Shown piece by piece: positions 38,959 to 49,685 of a stretch of DNA of 64,000 nt. The notes under the pieces are model-generated. The model did no database searches. It was not told the origin of the DNA and saw nothing but the letters and a program-made list of their open reading frames with translations. A program made the position numbers and the translations under genes. This stretch comes from Burkholderia lata. GTDB lineage: Bacteria > Pseudomonadota > Gammaproteobacteria > Burkholderiales > Burkholderiaceae. The stretch's first letter is position 1; each line of letters opens with the position of its first letter. The stretch spans positions 434,001 to 498,000 of the forward strand of contig NC_007510.1 in the NCBI RefSeq assembly GCF_000012945.1. Reading direction: 5' to 3'.

Positions 38959-39213
38959 ATGAACTGGTTTGGAATCCTTGTCCTGGGAGCGGCCGTCGGG
39001 CTGTTCGGCCGATGGCTGCATCCGATGCGGCGCACGGGCCGGCCGGCGTGGTGGATCGCGGTGCTCGCCGGCATCGTCGGCGCGGGCGCGGCCCGCATGG
39101 CCGGCAATCTCTCGGGACTGTTTTACGATGGCGAGACGCTCGAATGGCCGGTCTGCACCGGTGTCGCGTTCCTCGTCGTAGCCGTGACGGTTGCGCTGTC
39201 GGCCCGTCGCTGA
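38959..39213 (+). CDS. Small membrane protein, GlsB/YeaQ-like layout
   Basis: 84 residues with three hydrophobic segments: residues ~3-18, 31-49 and 66-82. The Gly-rich first helix, GRWLHP, and GIVGAGAARMAG resemble the transglycosylase-associated GlsB/YeaQ group, but the likeness is weak and I give no function. It is 18 bp before the Xaa-Pro aminopeptidase and probably co-transcribed with it. Confidence 0.7.
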   Translation: MNWFGILVLGAAVGLFGRWLHPMRRTGRPAWWIAVLAGIVGAGAARMAGNLSGLFYDGETLEWPVCTGVAFLVVAVTVALSARR

Positions 39214-39231
39214 ATGTTCTCAGGTGAAATC

Positions 39232-41046
39232 ATGAATGCCCGTCTTCCCGAAGTCTCGCCGGTGCCGGCCCGCCTCGCGCTGCTGCGTGGCGCCATGGCC
39301 CGCGAGGACCTGGCCGCCTATCTCGTGCCGTCCGCCGATCCCCATCTGTCCGAGTACCTGCCGGAGCGCTGGCAGGCCCGCCGCTGGCTGTCCGGCTTCA
39401 CGGGCTCGGTCGGCACGCTGGTCGTGACCGCGGATTTCGCGGGGTTGTGGGTCGACAGCCGCTACTGGGTGCAGGCCGATGCCGAACTGGCCGGCACGGG
39501 CGTGCAACTGATGAAGATGACGGGCGGGCAGCAGAGCGCGCCGCACGTCGACTGGCTCGCGCAGAACGTGGTGGCCGGTGCGACGGTCGGCGTCGACGGC
39601 GCCGTGCTCGGCGTCGCGGCCGCACGCGGGCTGACGAGCGCGCTGAACGCACGCGGCATCGCGCTGCGCACCGACCTCGACCTGCTCGACGCGATCTGGC
39701 CCGAGCGGCCGGGTCTGCCCGGCGACGCGGTGTTCGAGCACACGGCGCCGCAGGCCGACACGACGCGCGCGAGCAAGCTGGCCGAAGTGCGCCGCGCGAT
39801 GCACGCGCAGGGTGCGCAATGGCATTTCGTGTCGACGCTCGACGACCTCGCATGGCTGTTCAACCTGCGCGGCGCCGACGTCAACTTCAATCCCGTATTC
39901 GTTGCGCACGCAATGATCGGCGCCGATCGCGCGACGCTGTTCGTCGCCGACGGCAAGGTGTCGCCGGCGCTGGCCGCATCGCTCGCGAAGGATGGCGTCG
40001 ACGTTCGCGCCTACGACGCCGCGCGCGCCGCGCTTGCGGCGCTGCCTGACGGCGCGACGCTGCTGATCGACCCGCGCCGCGTGACGTTCGGCACGCTCGA
40101 GGCCGTGCCGGCCGGCGTGAAGCTCGTCGAGGCCGTGAATCCGTCGACGTTCGCGAAGTCGCGCAAGACGTCCGCGGAGATCGAGCACGTGCGCGTGACG
40201 ATGGAACACGACGGCGCAGCACTCGCGGAATTCTTCACGTGGTTCGAGCAGGCCGTGAACCGCGAGACGATCACCGAGCTGACGATCGAGGAAAAACTCA
40301 CGGCCGCACGTGCGCGGCGCCCCGGCTACGTGTCGGCGAGCTTCGCGACGATCGCCGGTTTCAACGCGAACGGTGCGATGCCGCACTACCACGCGACGCC
40401 GGAGTCGCACGCGACGATCGCCGGCGACGGCCTGCTGCTGATCGATTCGGGCGGCCAGTACGTGACGGGTACGACCGACATCACGCGCGTCGTGCCGGTC
40501 GGCACCGTCAGCGACCTGCAGCGGCGCGATTTCACGATCGTGCTGAAGTCGATGATGGCGCTGTCGCGCGCCCGCTTCCCGCGCGGCATCCGCTCGCCGA
40601 TGCTCGACGCGATCGCGCGCGCACCGATGTGGGCGGCTGGGCTCGACTACGGCCACGGCACGGGGCACGGCGTCGGCTACTTCCTGAACGTGCACGAAGG
40701 CCCGCAGGTGATCTCGCACTACGCGCCGGCCGAGCCGCACACGGCGATGGAAGAGGGCATGATCACGTCGATCGAGCCGGGCGTGTACCGTCCCGGCCAG
40801 TGGGGCATCCGGATCGAGAACCTGGTCGTGAACCGCGCGGCCGGGCAGACGGAATTCGGCGATTTCCTCGCGTTCGAGACCCTGACGCTGTGCCCGATCG
40901 ACACGCGCTGCGTGCTGATCGAGATGCTGCACGACGACGAGCGCGCGTGGCTGAACACGTATCACGCGACGGTGCGTGAGCGCGTCGGCCGGCACCTGAG
41001 CGGCGATGCGAAGGCGTGGCTCGACGCACGCACGCAGCCGATCTGA
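39232..41046 (+). CDS. Xaa-Pro aminopeptidase, three-domain M24B
   Basis: 604 residues from ATG 39232, with AGGTGA upstream; ATG 39214 has no such site. It is much longer than Escherichia coli PepP (441) and matches the three-domain cytosolic type seen in APP1. The C-terminal pita-bread domain has the metal ligands in LLIDSGGQYVTGTTDITR, GHGTGHGVGYFLNVHEGP and TSIEPGVYRPGQWGIRIEN. It removes N-terminal residues preceding proline. It leads into two more hydrolase genes. Confidence 0.94.
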   Translation: MNARLPEVSPVPARLALLRGAMAREDLAAYLVPSADPHLSEYLPERWQARRWLSGFTGSVGTLVVTADFAGLWVDSRYWVQADAELAGTGVQLMKMTGGQQSAPHVDWLAQNVVAGATVGVDGAVLGVAAARGLTSALNARGIALRTDLDLLDAIWPERPGLPGDAVFEHTAPQADTTRASKLAEVRRAMHAQGAQWHFVSTLDDLAWLFNLRGADVNFNPVFVAHAMIGADRATLFVADGKVSPALAASLAKDGVDVRAYDAARAALAALPDGATLLIDPRRVTFGTLEAVPAGVKLVEAVNPSTFAKSRKTSAEIEHVRVTMEHDGAALAEFFTWFEQAVNRETITELTIEEKLTAARARRPGYVSASFATIAGFNANGAMPHYHATPESHATIAGDGLLLIDSGGQYVTGTTDITRVVPVGTVSDLQRRDFTIVLKSMMALSRARFPRGIRSPMLDAIARAPMWAAGLDYGHGTGHGVGYFLNVHEGPQVISHYAPAEPHTAMEEGMITSIEPGVYRPGQWGIRIENLVVNRAAGQTEFGDFLAFETLTLCPIDTRCVLIEMLHDDERAWLNTYHATVRERVGRHLSGDAKAWLDARTQPI

Positions 41047-41101
41047 CACGACAAGCGATAACGGCCGGACCACGGCCGAGCGACACAACCGAGGGCAAGC
41101 A

Positions 41102-41653
41102 ATGGCAGGCACCGCAGTGATCGTGGTCGACATGCAGCGCGGGCTGGTGCAGCGGGCGCAGCCCGCTTACCGGCTCGATGACGTGGTATCGGGCATCAAC
41201 CGTCTGACGGCGGCGGCACGCGCGGCGAACGCGCCCGTGTGCTTCGTGCAGCATGACGGCGATGCGGACGACGACATCGTGCCCGGCACGCCGGGCTGGG
41301 AGCTGCATGCGGGGCTGGCCGTCGGGAGCGACGACTGGCGCGTGCGCAAGCAGGTGAGCGATTCGTTCCACGACACACCGCTCGCGGCGCAGCTCGACCG
41401 CCACGGTATCCGTTCGGTGCTGATCTGCGGCTATGCGACCGAGTTCTGCGTCGATTCGGCCGCGCGCCGTGCGGCGCTGCTCGGCTACCGGACGACGGTC
41501 GTGTCCGATCTGCACACGACGAACGAGCGCACGCACCTGTCGGCCGCGCAGATCGTCGCGCACCATCACTTCGTATGGCAAAACAATACGCTGTCGGGCA
41601 ACCCGGTGACGCCGCGTCCGCTCGCTGACGTTCTTGCGACGGAGTTCGCATGA
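41102..41653 (+). CDS. Isochorismatase-family cysteine hydrolase
   Basis: 183 residues from ATG 41102. AVIVVDMQRGLV carries the catalytic Asp, and ICGYATEFCVDSAARRA the catalytic Cys with the cis-peptide stretch before it; a Lys is expected in between (RKQVSDSFHDTPL). The family hydrolyses amide or ester bonds in small molecules. Its stop overlaps the next start by 4 bp (ATGA), indicating coupling. Confidence 0.92.
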   Translation: MAGTAVIVVDMQRGLVQRAQPAYRLDDVVSGINRLTAAARAANAPVCFVQHDGDADDDIVPGTPGWELHAGLAVGSDDWRVRKQVSDSFHDTPLAAQLDRHGIRSVLICGYATEFCVDSAARRAALLGYRTTVVSDLHTTNERTHLSAAQIVAHHHFVWQNNTLSGNPVTPRPLADVLATEFA

Positions 41654-42273
41654 CGATCAAGGCTGTGGTGTTCGATTTCGGCGGCGTGCTGATCGACTGG
41701 AGCCCCGAGTACCTTTACCGGGAGCTGATTCCCGACGACACGGAGCGTCGCTGGTTTCTCACGCACGTGTGCGCGATGGACTGGGTGATCCGCCAGGACG
41801 GCGGGCAAACGATCGAGGAAGGCACGGCCGAGCTCGTCGCGAAGTTCCCGGCGCACGAGGCGCTGATCCGCGCGTTCTACGCGCGCTGGCACGAGATGAT
41901 CGGCGGCGTGCTCGACGAAGGCGCCGCGCTCGTTGACCGGCTCGACGCGCAGGGGATGCCGCTGTTCGGGCTGACGAACTGGTCCGCGCAGACATTCCCG
42001 TATGCGTGGGACAACTTCCCGGTGCTTCGGCGTTTCAAGGAGATCGTCGTGTCGGGCCGTGTGAAGCTCGTGAAACCCGATCCGGCGATCTACCGCGAGA
42101 TGCACGCGCGGATCGAACCGCACTTGCCGGGCATCGCGCCGCACGAACTGGTGTTCATCGACGATAACGCGAAGAACGCCGCGGCCGCGACGGCGCTCGG
42201 CTGGCACGGCATTCATCACACGAGTGCGGCGGCGACCGAGGCGCGGCTGCGCGAACTGGGCGCGCTCGCGTAG
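41650..42273 (+). CDS. HAD-superfamily hydrolase
   Basis: 207 residues. Motif I is VVFDFGGVLIDW, motif II LFGLTNWSA, motif III the Lys in VKLVKPDPAIY, and motif IV ELVFIDDNAKNAAAA. The order and helical cap match HAD subfamily IA (haloacid dehalogenase/epoxide hydrolase N-like). Translationally coupled to the isochorismatase-like gene. Substrate unknown. Confidence 0.93.
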   Translation: MTIKAVVFDFGGVLIDWSPEYLYRELIPDDTERRWFLTHVCAMDWVIRQDGGQTIEEGTAELVAKFPAHEALIRAFYARWHEMIGGVLDEGAALVDRLDAQGMPLFGLTNWSAQTFPYAWDNFPVLRRFKEIVVSGRVKLVKPDPAIYREMHARIEPHLPGIAPHELVFIDDNAKNAAAATALGWHGIHHTSAAATEARLRELGALA

Positions 42274-42300
42274 GCGGCAAGCGAGCAGCGGCCATCGGAT

Positions 42301-42330
42301 AAAAAAAGCGGGCCAGTGGCCCGCTTTTTT
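42301..42330. terminator. Bidirectional rho-independent terminator
   Basis: GCGGGCC, loop AGT, GGCCCGC with seven A before and six T after. It lies between the HAD gene (+) and ettA (-). Confidence 0.93.
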
Positions 42331-42409
42331 GTTGTGCCGCTCCTGAAGCGGCCACCCTCGGTGCCTGGCCCTGCGTTGCCGCAGTGCCGGGCCCGTGGGG
42401 TCGAGCTGG

Positions 42410-44077
<1,668 letters not shown>

Positions 44078-44280
44078 TTCGGTGTGAAATTCAGAAGTGG
44101 TTGAGACTGCCGCGCAGCGCGCGGGCGTGGCGGCGTCGGGTGATTCGGTACGGAGCGTGCCGCGCGCGGCGCGGCGGCGTCGCCGCGTGTCGGCGGCGCG
44201 AGCGGCTATTGTACTTCGCCGCCGAGTGTCGCTGACAGCGGCGGGTGGCCGCTGCGGTTCGTATGGCCGTTCGGCCGAGG

Positions 44281-44589
44281 CTACAGCCACGCGGCGACGC
44301 CGCCGTGCCCCGAGCACGTGCCGCGCCGGTGACGGCTGAAGCTGTACGTGCCGTCGCGGCAGCGCGCGCTCGCGCCTTCGGGCACGCGGCCCGATTTCGA
44401 ATGCGCGGGGGCGTGCACGGTGTCGCCGTCGCGGTTGCGATACGTGTCGTGTCGGTCGAGATCGGCTTCGTTACTGTAGCCGGGCGGTGCGCGGTACGCG
44501 TGTGCCGGAAGGGGCAACGCGGCGCACGCAACGAAGCATGCGGCGGACAGTGTCGCGATGCGCGTGGCGCGGCGGAGCAGGGCAGGCAT
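44281..44589 (-). CDS. DUF3761-domain exported protein
   Basis: 102 residues from ATG 44589. The signal peptide ends after AALPLPAHA. The mature part has the DUF3761 pattern: a [11 protein letters not shown] stretch, [19 protein letters not shown] and GHGGVAAWL at the end. It has two conserved cysteines that could form a disulfide. A small periplasmic or secreted protein of unknown role. Confidence 0.88.
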   Translation of the reverse strand: MPALLRRATRIATLSAACFVACAALPLPAHAYRAPPGYSNEADLDRHDTYRNRDGDTVHAPAHSKSGRVPEGASARCRDGTYSFSRHRRGTCSGHGGVAAWL

Positions 44590-44673
44590 GGTCTCTCTCG
44601 GTCTGTTGTTATCGGTGCCGGGCCGCATGTTAGCCGATCGGCAGAGAAACCGCGCCGCGCCGGGGGAGTGGCG

Positions 44674-45591
44674 CTACGACGCGCCGGACATCGATGCCGC
44701 GCCGTCGGCCAGTGCGGCGTCGAGAATCCATCGACGGAATGCCGCGACCTTTGGCCGTTCCGCGTGATGCGGCGGATAGACGAGGTAGTACGCGAAATCG
44801 TCGAGCCACGCGACGTCGGCGAGCTGCACGAGCCGGCCGCTTGCCAGCTCGCCGCGCACCATCGCGGCCGGCAGCAGCCCGGCGCCCTGGCCGGCGACGA
44901 TCGCCTGCAGCAACAGGCCCGAATCGTCGAACGCGGGGCCGCGCGGCGGGCCGAAATCGTCGATCCGCTGCGCGCCGAACCAGATGTGCCAGCCCTTGCG
45001 CTCGGCGTCGTGCAGCTGCGGCCAGCCGACGAGATCGGCGGGCGTCGCCGGCATGCCGAGCCGCGCGACGAGTTCGGGCGACGCGAGCGCGACGATCTCC
45101 ACCGTCAACAGGCGCTCGCTGCACAGCCCGATGTAGCGCCCGAGGCCGTGACGGATCGCGACGTCGACGCCATCGCGCGAGAAATCCGCGAGCGCGTGGC
45201 TCGTGACGACCTGCAGGTCGACGTCAGGGCAGGCCTCCCGGAACTGCGCGAGGCGCGGGACGAGCCACGCGGATGCGAAGAAAGGCGTGACGCTCACCGT
45301 CAGCACGCCGCTGTCGGCAGCACCCGACACGCGCTGCGACGCATCGGCGATCTGCCTGAATGCGTTGCGCACCGGCGGCAGGTAGTCGCGGCCGGCGGCC
45401 GTGAGCAGGATGCCGCGGTTGACGCGCTCGAACAGCTGCACGCCGAGATGCGTCTCGAGCGTGCGGATCATCTGGCTCACCGCGCCGGGCGTGACCGACA
45501 GCTCCTCGGCAGCCGCTTTCACCGACAGGTGGCGGGCAGCTGCTTCGAAGGCGCGCAGCGCGTTGAGAGGCGGTAGGCGGGAACGATTCAT
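44674..45591 (-). CDS. LysR-family regulator, GcvA type
   Basis: 305 residues. LPPLNALRAFEAAARHLSVKAAAEELSVTPGAVSQMIRTLE is the GcvA-type helix-turn-helix, and the ligand domain (VDVAIRHGLGRY) also fits the GcvA group. It is divergent from an MFS transporter. An inverted repeat with a T-N11-A core overlaps its own start codon, which suggests autoregulation. Confidence 0.93.
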   Translation of the reverse strand: MNRSRLPPLNALRAFEAAARHLSVKAAAEELSVTPGAVSQMIRTLETHLGVQLFERVNRGILLTAAGRDYLPPVRNAFRQIADASQRVSGAADSGVLTVSVTPFFASAWLVPRLAQFREACPDVDLQVVTSHALADFSRDGVDVAIRHGLGRYIGLCSERLLTVEIVALASPELVARLGMPATPADLVGWPQLHDAERKGWHIWFGAQRIDDFGPPRGPAFDDSGLLLQAIVAGQGAGLLPAAMVRGELASGRLVQLADVAWLDDFAYYLVYPPHHAERPKVAAFRRWILDAALADGAASMSGAS

Positions 45592-45606
45592 TTAGTTTTT
45601 CTAAAT
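45590..45606. promoter_or_regulatory. Inverted repeat overlapping the GcvA-type regulator start
   Basis: ATTTAG-TTTTT-CTAAAT is a perfect 6-bp inverted repeat; its inner 13 bases (TTAGTTTTTCTAA) fit the LysR T-N11-A motif. It covers the ATG of the regulator (45591), so binding could block its own expression. Confidence 0.5.
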
Positions 45607-45712
45607 CGAAAGTCCGTCGAAATATCGTTTGAGACGAGGTGTACGCGCGAGTACCGTTGACGCATTGGATCACATGCTTCGCGACTGCCTGTCGGCGGCC
45701 GATGCGATCAAC

Positions 45713-45725
45713 ATAGTTCAACTAT
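45713..45725. promoter_or_regulatory. Palindrome upstream of the MFS gene
   Basis: ATAGTT-C-AACTAT is a perfect 13-base palindrome 60 bases before the MFS start. It may be a second regulator site for the divergent LysR protein. Confidence 0.4.
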
Positions 45726-45784
45726 ATCCATGAGGCAATCCGGACGCCGCCTGGCGGCCGGTGGAACCTGAGAGGAGCATCGTC

Positions 45785-47104
45785 ATGAACCGCCCGGGCG
45801 CGTCGCGCCTTTTCTACGGCTGGTACGTGGTTGCCGCCGCGTTTGCCGTCACGTTCGTCGGTTTCGGCAGCGCCTACACGTTCAGCGCGTTCGTCGAGTC
45901 GCTGCAGCGGGATTTCGCCGCGTCGCGCGGGCAGATCTCGCTCGTGTTCTCGCTTGCGGGCTTCCTGTATTTTGGTTTCGGCATCGTCAGCGGGCCGCTG
46001 GCCGACCGCTTCGGCTCGCGGCGGCTTGCCGTCGCCGGGATGCTGCTGACGGCCATCGGGCTTGCGGCTGCCGGCGCCGCGCATACGCTGGTGCAGGTCT
46101 ATGTCGCGTACGGGCTCGGTGTCGGCCTCGGCGTCGGCTGCGCGTACGTGCCGGCCGTCGGCGCCGTGCAGCGCTGGTTCGTGCGCCGGCGCGGCTTCGC
46201 GTCGGGGCGCGCGGTCGCCGGGATCGGCGTCGGCACGCTGGTGATGCCGCCCCTTGCGTCCACGCTGATCGCGCATGTCGGCTGGCGCGGCGCGTATTTC
46301 ACGCTGGCCGTGATCGCGGTCGTGATCGGCGCGGGGATGTCGTTGCTGATCGAGAACGATCCGCGCGGGCGGGGGCTGCTGCCGGATGGGGCGGCGGCGC
46401 ATGAGCCCGTCGAAGGCGGCGGCGCGAACGTCACCGTCCGCGACGCGGGGGCTTCGGTGTCCGGTGCCGTGGCGGGCCGCACGCCGGTCGCCGCTTCGGC
46501 GCCTGCCGGCGCGACGGTGCGCGAAGCCGTCACGTCGCGCCCGTTCGCGAGCCTCTACGCGGCATGCCTCATTTGCTCGTTCGGCGTGTTCGTCCCGTTC
46601 GTTCATCTCGTGCCGTACGCGCTTGATCATGGCGTCTCGTCATCGACGGCCGTGCTGCTGCTCGGCGCGATCGGCGTTGGCAGCACGGCCGGCCGTTTCT
46701 TCCTCGGCGGCCTCGCCGACCGCTTCGGCCGCCGCACTTCGCTGCTTGCGATGTTCGCGGGCATGGCCGTCGCGCTCGTCGCGTGGGCCGGCGCCGGCAC
46801 CGTTGCGACGCTTGCGGCATTCGCACTCGTGTTCGGCGTGTTCTACGGCGGCTGGGTCGCGGTGCTACCGGCGGTCGTGATGGACTATTTCGGCGGCCGC
46901 AACGTGAGCGGGATCATCGGCGTGCTTTATACGAGCGTCGCATTCGGCACGCTGATCGGACCGACCGCGGCCGGCTTCATCTACGACGCGGGCGGTGGCT
47001 ATCTCGTGCCGATCCTGGCCAGCGCCGCCGCCAATGCGATCGCCTTCGCGATCGTCGCGACGACGGGGCGTGCGTCGACAGCCGCCCGTGCGGCGCGCGG
47101 ATAG
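45785..47104 (+). CDS. MFS transporter (OFA/monocarboxylate-like)
   Basis: 439 residues from ATG 45785, with AGAGGAG seven bases upstream. FYGWYVVAAAFAVTFVGFG and SGPLADRFGSRRLAVAGM are typical of the same MFS branch as gene 26761-28044. A Gly/Ala-rich loop (residues ~205-250) separates the halves. Twelve membrane segments are visible. The substrate is unknown. It is probably controlled by the divergent GcvA-type regulator. Confidence 0.9.
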   Translation: MNRPGASRLFYGWYVVAAAFAVTFVGFGSAYTFSAFVESLQRDFAASRGQISLVFSLAGFLYFGFGIVSGPLADRFGSRRLAVAGMLLTAIGLAAAGAAHTLVQVYVAYGLGVGLGVGCAYVPAVGAVQRWFVRRRGFASGRAVAGIGVGTLVMPPLASTLIAHVGWRGAYFTLAVIAVVIGAGMSLLIENDPRGRGLLPDGAAAHEPVEGGGANVTVRDAGASVSGAVAGRTPVAASAPAGATVREAVTSRPFASLYAACLICSFGVFVPFVHLVPYALDHGVSSSTAVLLLGAIGVGSTAGRFFLGGLADRFGRRTSLLAMFAGMAVALVAWAGAGTVATLAAFALVFGVFYGGWVAVLPAVVMDYFGGRNVSGIIGVLYTSVAFGTLIGPTAAGFIYDAGGGYLVPILASAAANAIAFAIVATTGRASTAARAARG

Positions 47105-47185
47105 GTGCGTTTCGGCCGGTACGTCTTCGCGAATTCCGGTAGGGTGGCCGGATCGTGAATCGAAGGCATCCAACCGGGAGGCCCC

Positions 47186-47530
47186 ATGACATTCGATGAA
47201 GTCCGGCAGATCGCACTGGCGTGGCGCGGCGTCGAGGAAGGCACGTCGTACGGCACGCCCGCACTCAGGGTGAAGGGCAAGATGCTCGCGCGGCTGCGCG
47301 AGGACGGCGACACGCTCGTCGTGAAGGGTGTCGGCCCCGACGAGCGTGCGTGGCTGATCGAATCGGAACCCGATGTGTATTACGTGACGGATCACTACGT
47401 CGGCTGGCCGATCGTGCTGGTGCGGCTGTCGGCGGCCCATCCGGACGCCGTGAAAAACCTGCTTCTGCGAGAATGGCAGGCCGTCGTCCCCGCCAAATGG
47501 CGCGACGAGATGGCGCGCGGCACGCGCTGA
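47186..47530 (+). CDS. MmcQ/YjbR-family protein
   Basis: 114 residues. TFDEVRQIALAWRGVEEGTSYGTPALRVKGKMLARL and YYVTDHYVGWPIVLVRLS are typical of the MmcQ/YjbR DNA-binding-like family. No catalytic motif is known. It lies 81 bp after the MFS gene on the same strand. Confidence 0.9.
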   Translation: MTFDEVRQIALAWRGVEEGTSYGTPALRVKGKMLARLREDGDTLVVKGVGPDERAWLIESEPDVYYVTDHYVGWPIVLVRLSAAHPDAVKNLLLREWQAVVPAKWRDEMARGTR

Positions 47531-47947
47531 CGCGCCGGTTGCGTCTGGCTGGCCCGGCATCGTCGGATGCTTTCGGCGCGCTCGCGAACCATCGCAAACG
47601 GGTACAAGCGTTGCATCGATCGACGTCGATGCAACAAGTGGTTCCATCGAAATTCTTCAATTGGTTCTTAGTGAAGAACCGTTTGATGCTTACACTCCTT
47701 CGCTTCGAAGGCAGCTGACGAAAGCCGACGGAAAGGGCGCACGCGATGCGCCGGCGCCTTGCGCGCGGCATCGCACCTGCAGCTTCGCAGACTGCATTGC
47801 GCACCGTTTCCGGAACGGCCCCCGATCCGGCTCCGCGCCCGCATCCCGTGCAGGCGCCGCATCCGGCCCGGCTCAAGAACCACAATCCCCCGTGCTGCCT
47901 TCACGCGATGCCCGGCCATACCGGAACCGTTTTTTGGAGAGAGACAG
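47531..47947. promoter_or_regulatory. Control region of the GABA-permease-like gene with two inverted repeats
   Basis: A 417-base gap. TTGCATCGA-TCGACG-TCGATGCAA (47611-47634) is a perfect 9-bp inverted repeat, and GGTTCTT-AGTG-AAGAACC (47663-47680) a perfect 7-bp one. Both are outside genes and 38 bases apart, upstream of the permease start at 47948. Neither is followed by a T-run, so operator sites are likelier than terminators. Open frames here look spurious. Confidence 0.55.
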
Positions 47948-49339
47948 ATGAGTGGAAGCAACACAGGCCTCGGTACGGGCCTGAAGCAGCGGCACGTGAC
48001 GATGATGTCGATTGCCGGCGTGATCGGCGCGGGCCTGTTCGTCGGCTCCGGCCACGCCATCGCCGAAGCCGGCCCGGCGTCGATCCTCGCGTATGCGATC
48101 GCGGGTGTGCTGGTCGTGCTGGTGATGCGCATGCTCGGCGAGATGGCCGTTGCGCATCCGGACAGCGGCTCGTTCTCCACCTATGCCGATCGCGCGATCG
48201 GCCATTGGGCCGGTTTCTCGATCGGCTGGCTGTACTGGTGGTTCTGGGTGCTCGTGATTCCGATCGAGGCGACCGCCGCCGCGACCATCCTCAATGCCTG
48301 GTTCCCTGGTGTTGCAACCTGGGCCTTCGCACTCGGCATCACGCTGGTGCTGACGGTGACCAACCTCTTTTCGGTCAAGAACTACGGCGAATTCGAATTC
48401 TGGTTCGCGCTGATCAAGGTCGTCGCGATCGTCGTGTTCCTGTGCATCGGCGGGGCGGCGATCGTCGGCATCATTCCGGCGCCGGCGGTGTCGGGCGTGT
48501 CGAACCTGTTCGTGCATGACGGCTTCATGCCGCACGGCGCAGGCGCGGTGCTCGCGGCGATGCTGACGACGATGTTCTCGTTCCTCGGCACCGAGATCGT
48601 GACGATCGCGGCCGCCGAATCGGACAACCCGCAACGCCAGATCGTGCGCGCGACCAACTCGGTGATCTGGCGCATCACGCTGTTCTATCTCGGCTCGATT
48701 CTCGTCGTTGCGGCGATCGTGCCGTGGAACGACCCGTTGCTGCCGAAGCACGGCTCGTATCAGCGCGCGATGGAGCTGATCGGCATCCCGAATGCGAAGG
48801 CGATCATCGACGTGATCGTGCTCGTGTCGGTCGCGAGCTGCCTGAATTCGGCGCTGTACACCGCGTCGCGGATGCTGTTCTCGCTGTCCAAGCGCAAGGA
48901 CGCACCGGCGTTCCTGCACCGCACGGATTCGACCGGTACGCCGCGCGCGGCCGTGCTTGCATCGACCGCGTTCGGTTTCGTGACCGTGATCGCGAACTAC
49001 CTGATGCCGGAACAGGTGTTCGGCTTCCTGCTGGCGACGTCGGGCGCGATCGCGCTGCTCGTGTATCTCGTGATCGCGATCTCGCAACTGCGGATGCGCA
49101 AGACGCTCGAATCGACCGGCGCGGACCTGACGCTGCGGATGTGGCTGTTCCCGTGGCTCACGTGGTTGGTGATCGTGTTCATCTGCGGCACGCTGACCGT
49201 GATGCTCGTGAGCGAGGATCACCGGATGGAAGTGGGGGCGACGGCAGTGTTGGCGCTGATCGTGCTGCTCGCGTCGTGGCTGAACAAGCGTGGCCGCGAT
49301 GCGCAGGCGAGTGAAGGGCGGCGCGCGTCGGCGATGTGA
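47948..49339 (+). CDS. Amino acid permease, GABA permease-like (AAT family)
   Basis: 463 residues from ATG 47948, with GAGAGAGA upstream. LKQRHVTMMSIAGVIGAGLFVGSGHAIAEAGPAS is the AAT-family start, and twelve membrane segments follow. FSFLGTEIVTIAAAESDNPQRQI is highly like GabP and related permeases. It should import GABA or another amino acid by proton symport. A terminator follows at 49380. Confidence 0.92.
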   Translation: MSGSNTGLGTGLKQRHVTMMSIAGVIGAGLFVGSGHAIAEAGPASILAYAIAGVLVVLVMRMLGEMAVAHPDSGSFSTYADRAIGHWAGFSIGWLYWWFWVLVIPIEATAAATILNAWFPGVATWAFALGITLVLTVTNLFSVKNYGEFEFWFALIKVVAIVVFLCIGGAAIVGIIPAPAVSGVSNLFVHDGFMPHGAGAVLAAMLTTMFSFLGTEIVTIAAAESDNPQRQIVRATNSVIWRITLFYLGSILVVAAIVPWNDPLLPKHGSYQRAMELIGIPNAKAIIDVIVLVSVASCLNSALYTASRMLFSLSKRKDAPAFLHRTDSTGTPRAAVLASTAFGFVTVIANYLMPEQVFGFLLATSGAIALLVYLVIAISQLRMRKTLESTGADLTLRMWLFPWLTWLVIVFICGTLTVMLVSEDHRMEVGATAVLALIVLLASWLNKRGRDAQASEGRRASAM

Positions 49340-49379
49340 TGGAGTGAAGTGATGGCGGGCGGAAAGCCCGCGTCACGAA

Positions 49380-49415
49380 AAATGGCCCGATCGGCGTTTG
49401 CCGGTCGGGCCATTT
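49380..49415 (+). terminator. Rho-independent terminator after the permease
   Basis: AAATGGCCCGATCGGC, loop GTTT, GCCGGTCGGGCCATTT: a long stem with one T-G wobble, followed by GCTTTTTTA. The remaining 270 bases before the hydrolase gene hold nothing I can support. Confidence 0.88.
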
Positions 49416-49685
49416 GCTTTTTTATCCGATGCGGCGGAAAAAATCGACGCGCGACTCGTCGTCAGAGGCAAGAAGCAACGCGCAACTAGCGCGTAATAAT
49501 CGAACTCGTCTGATTTCATCAACAAAGACTTGCTCTTACATTGGTTGCTTCGATTACCGAGGTGAATCGATGGATGAATCAATTTGGTGTCCTTTGTTGA
49601 TGATCGCCATTATCAGGCAGAGCCTGATATCCAATTGCGCGATCGATACGCCTTGTCGTTCGTCGACTGTATCGAAGTCGAAACA

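Noticed and set aside
39220..41133. 637-codon - strand frame opposite the Xaa-Pro aminopeptidase
   Set aside because: Arg/His-rich shadow frame; the + strand enzyme has all metal ligands.
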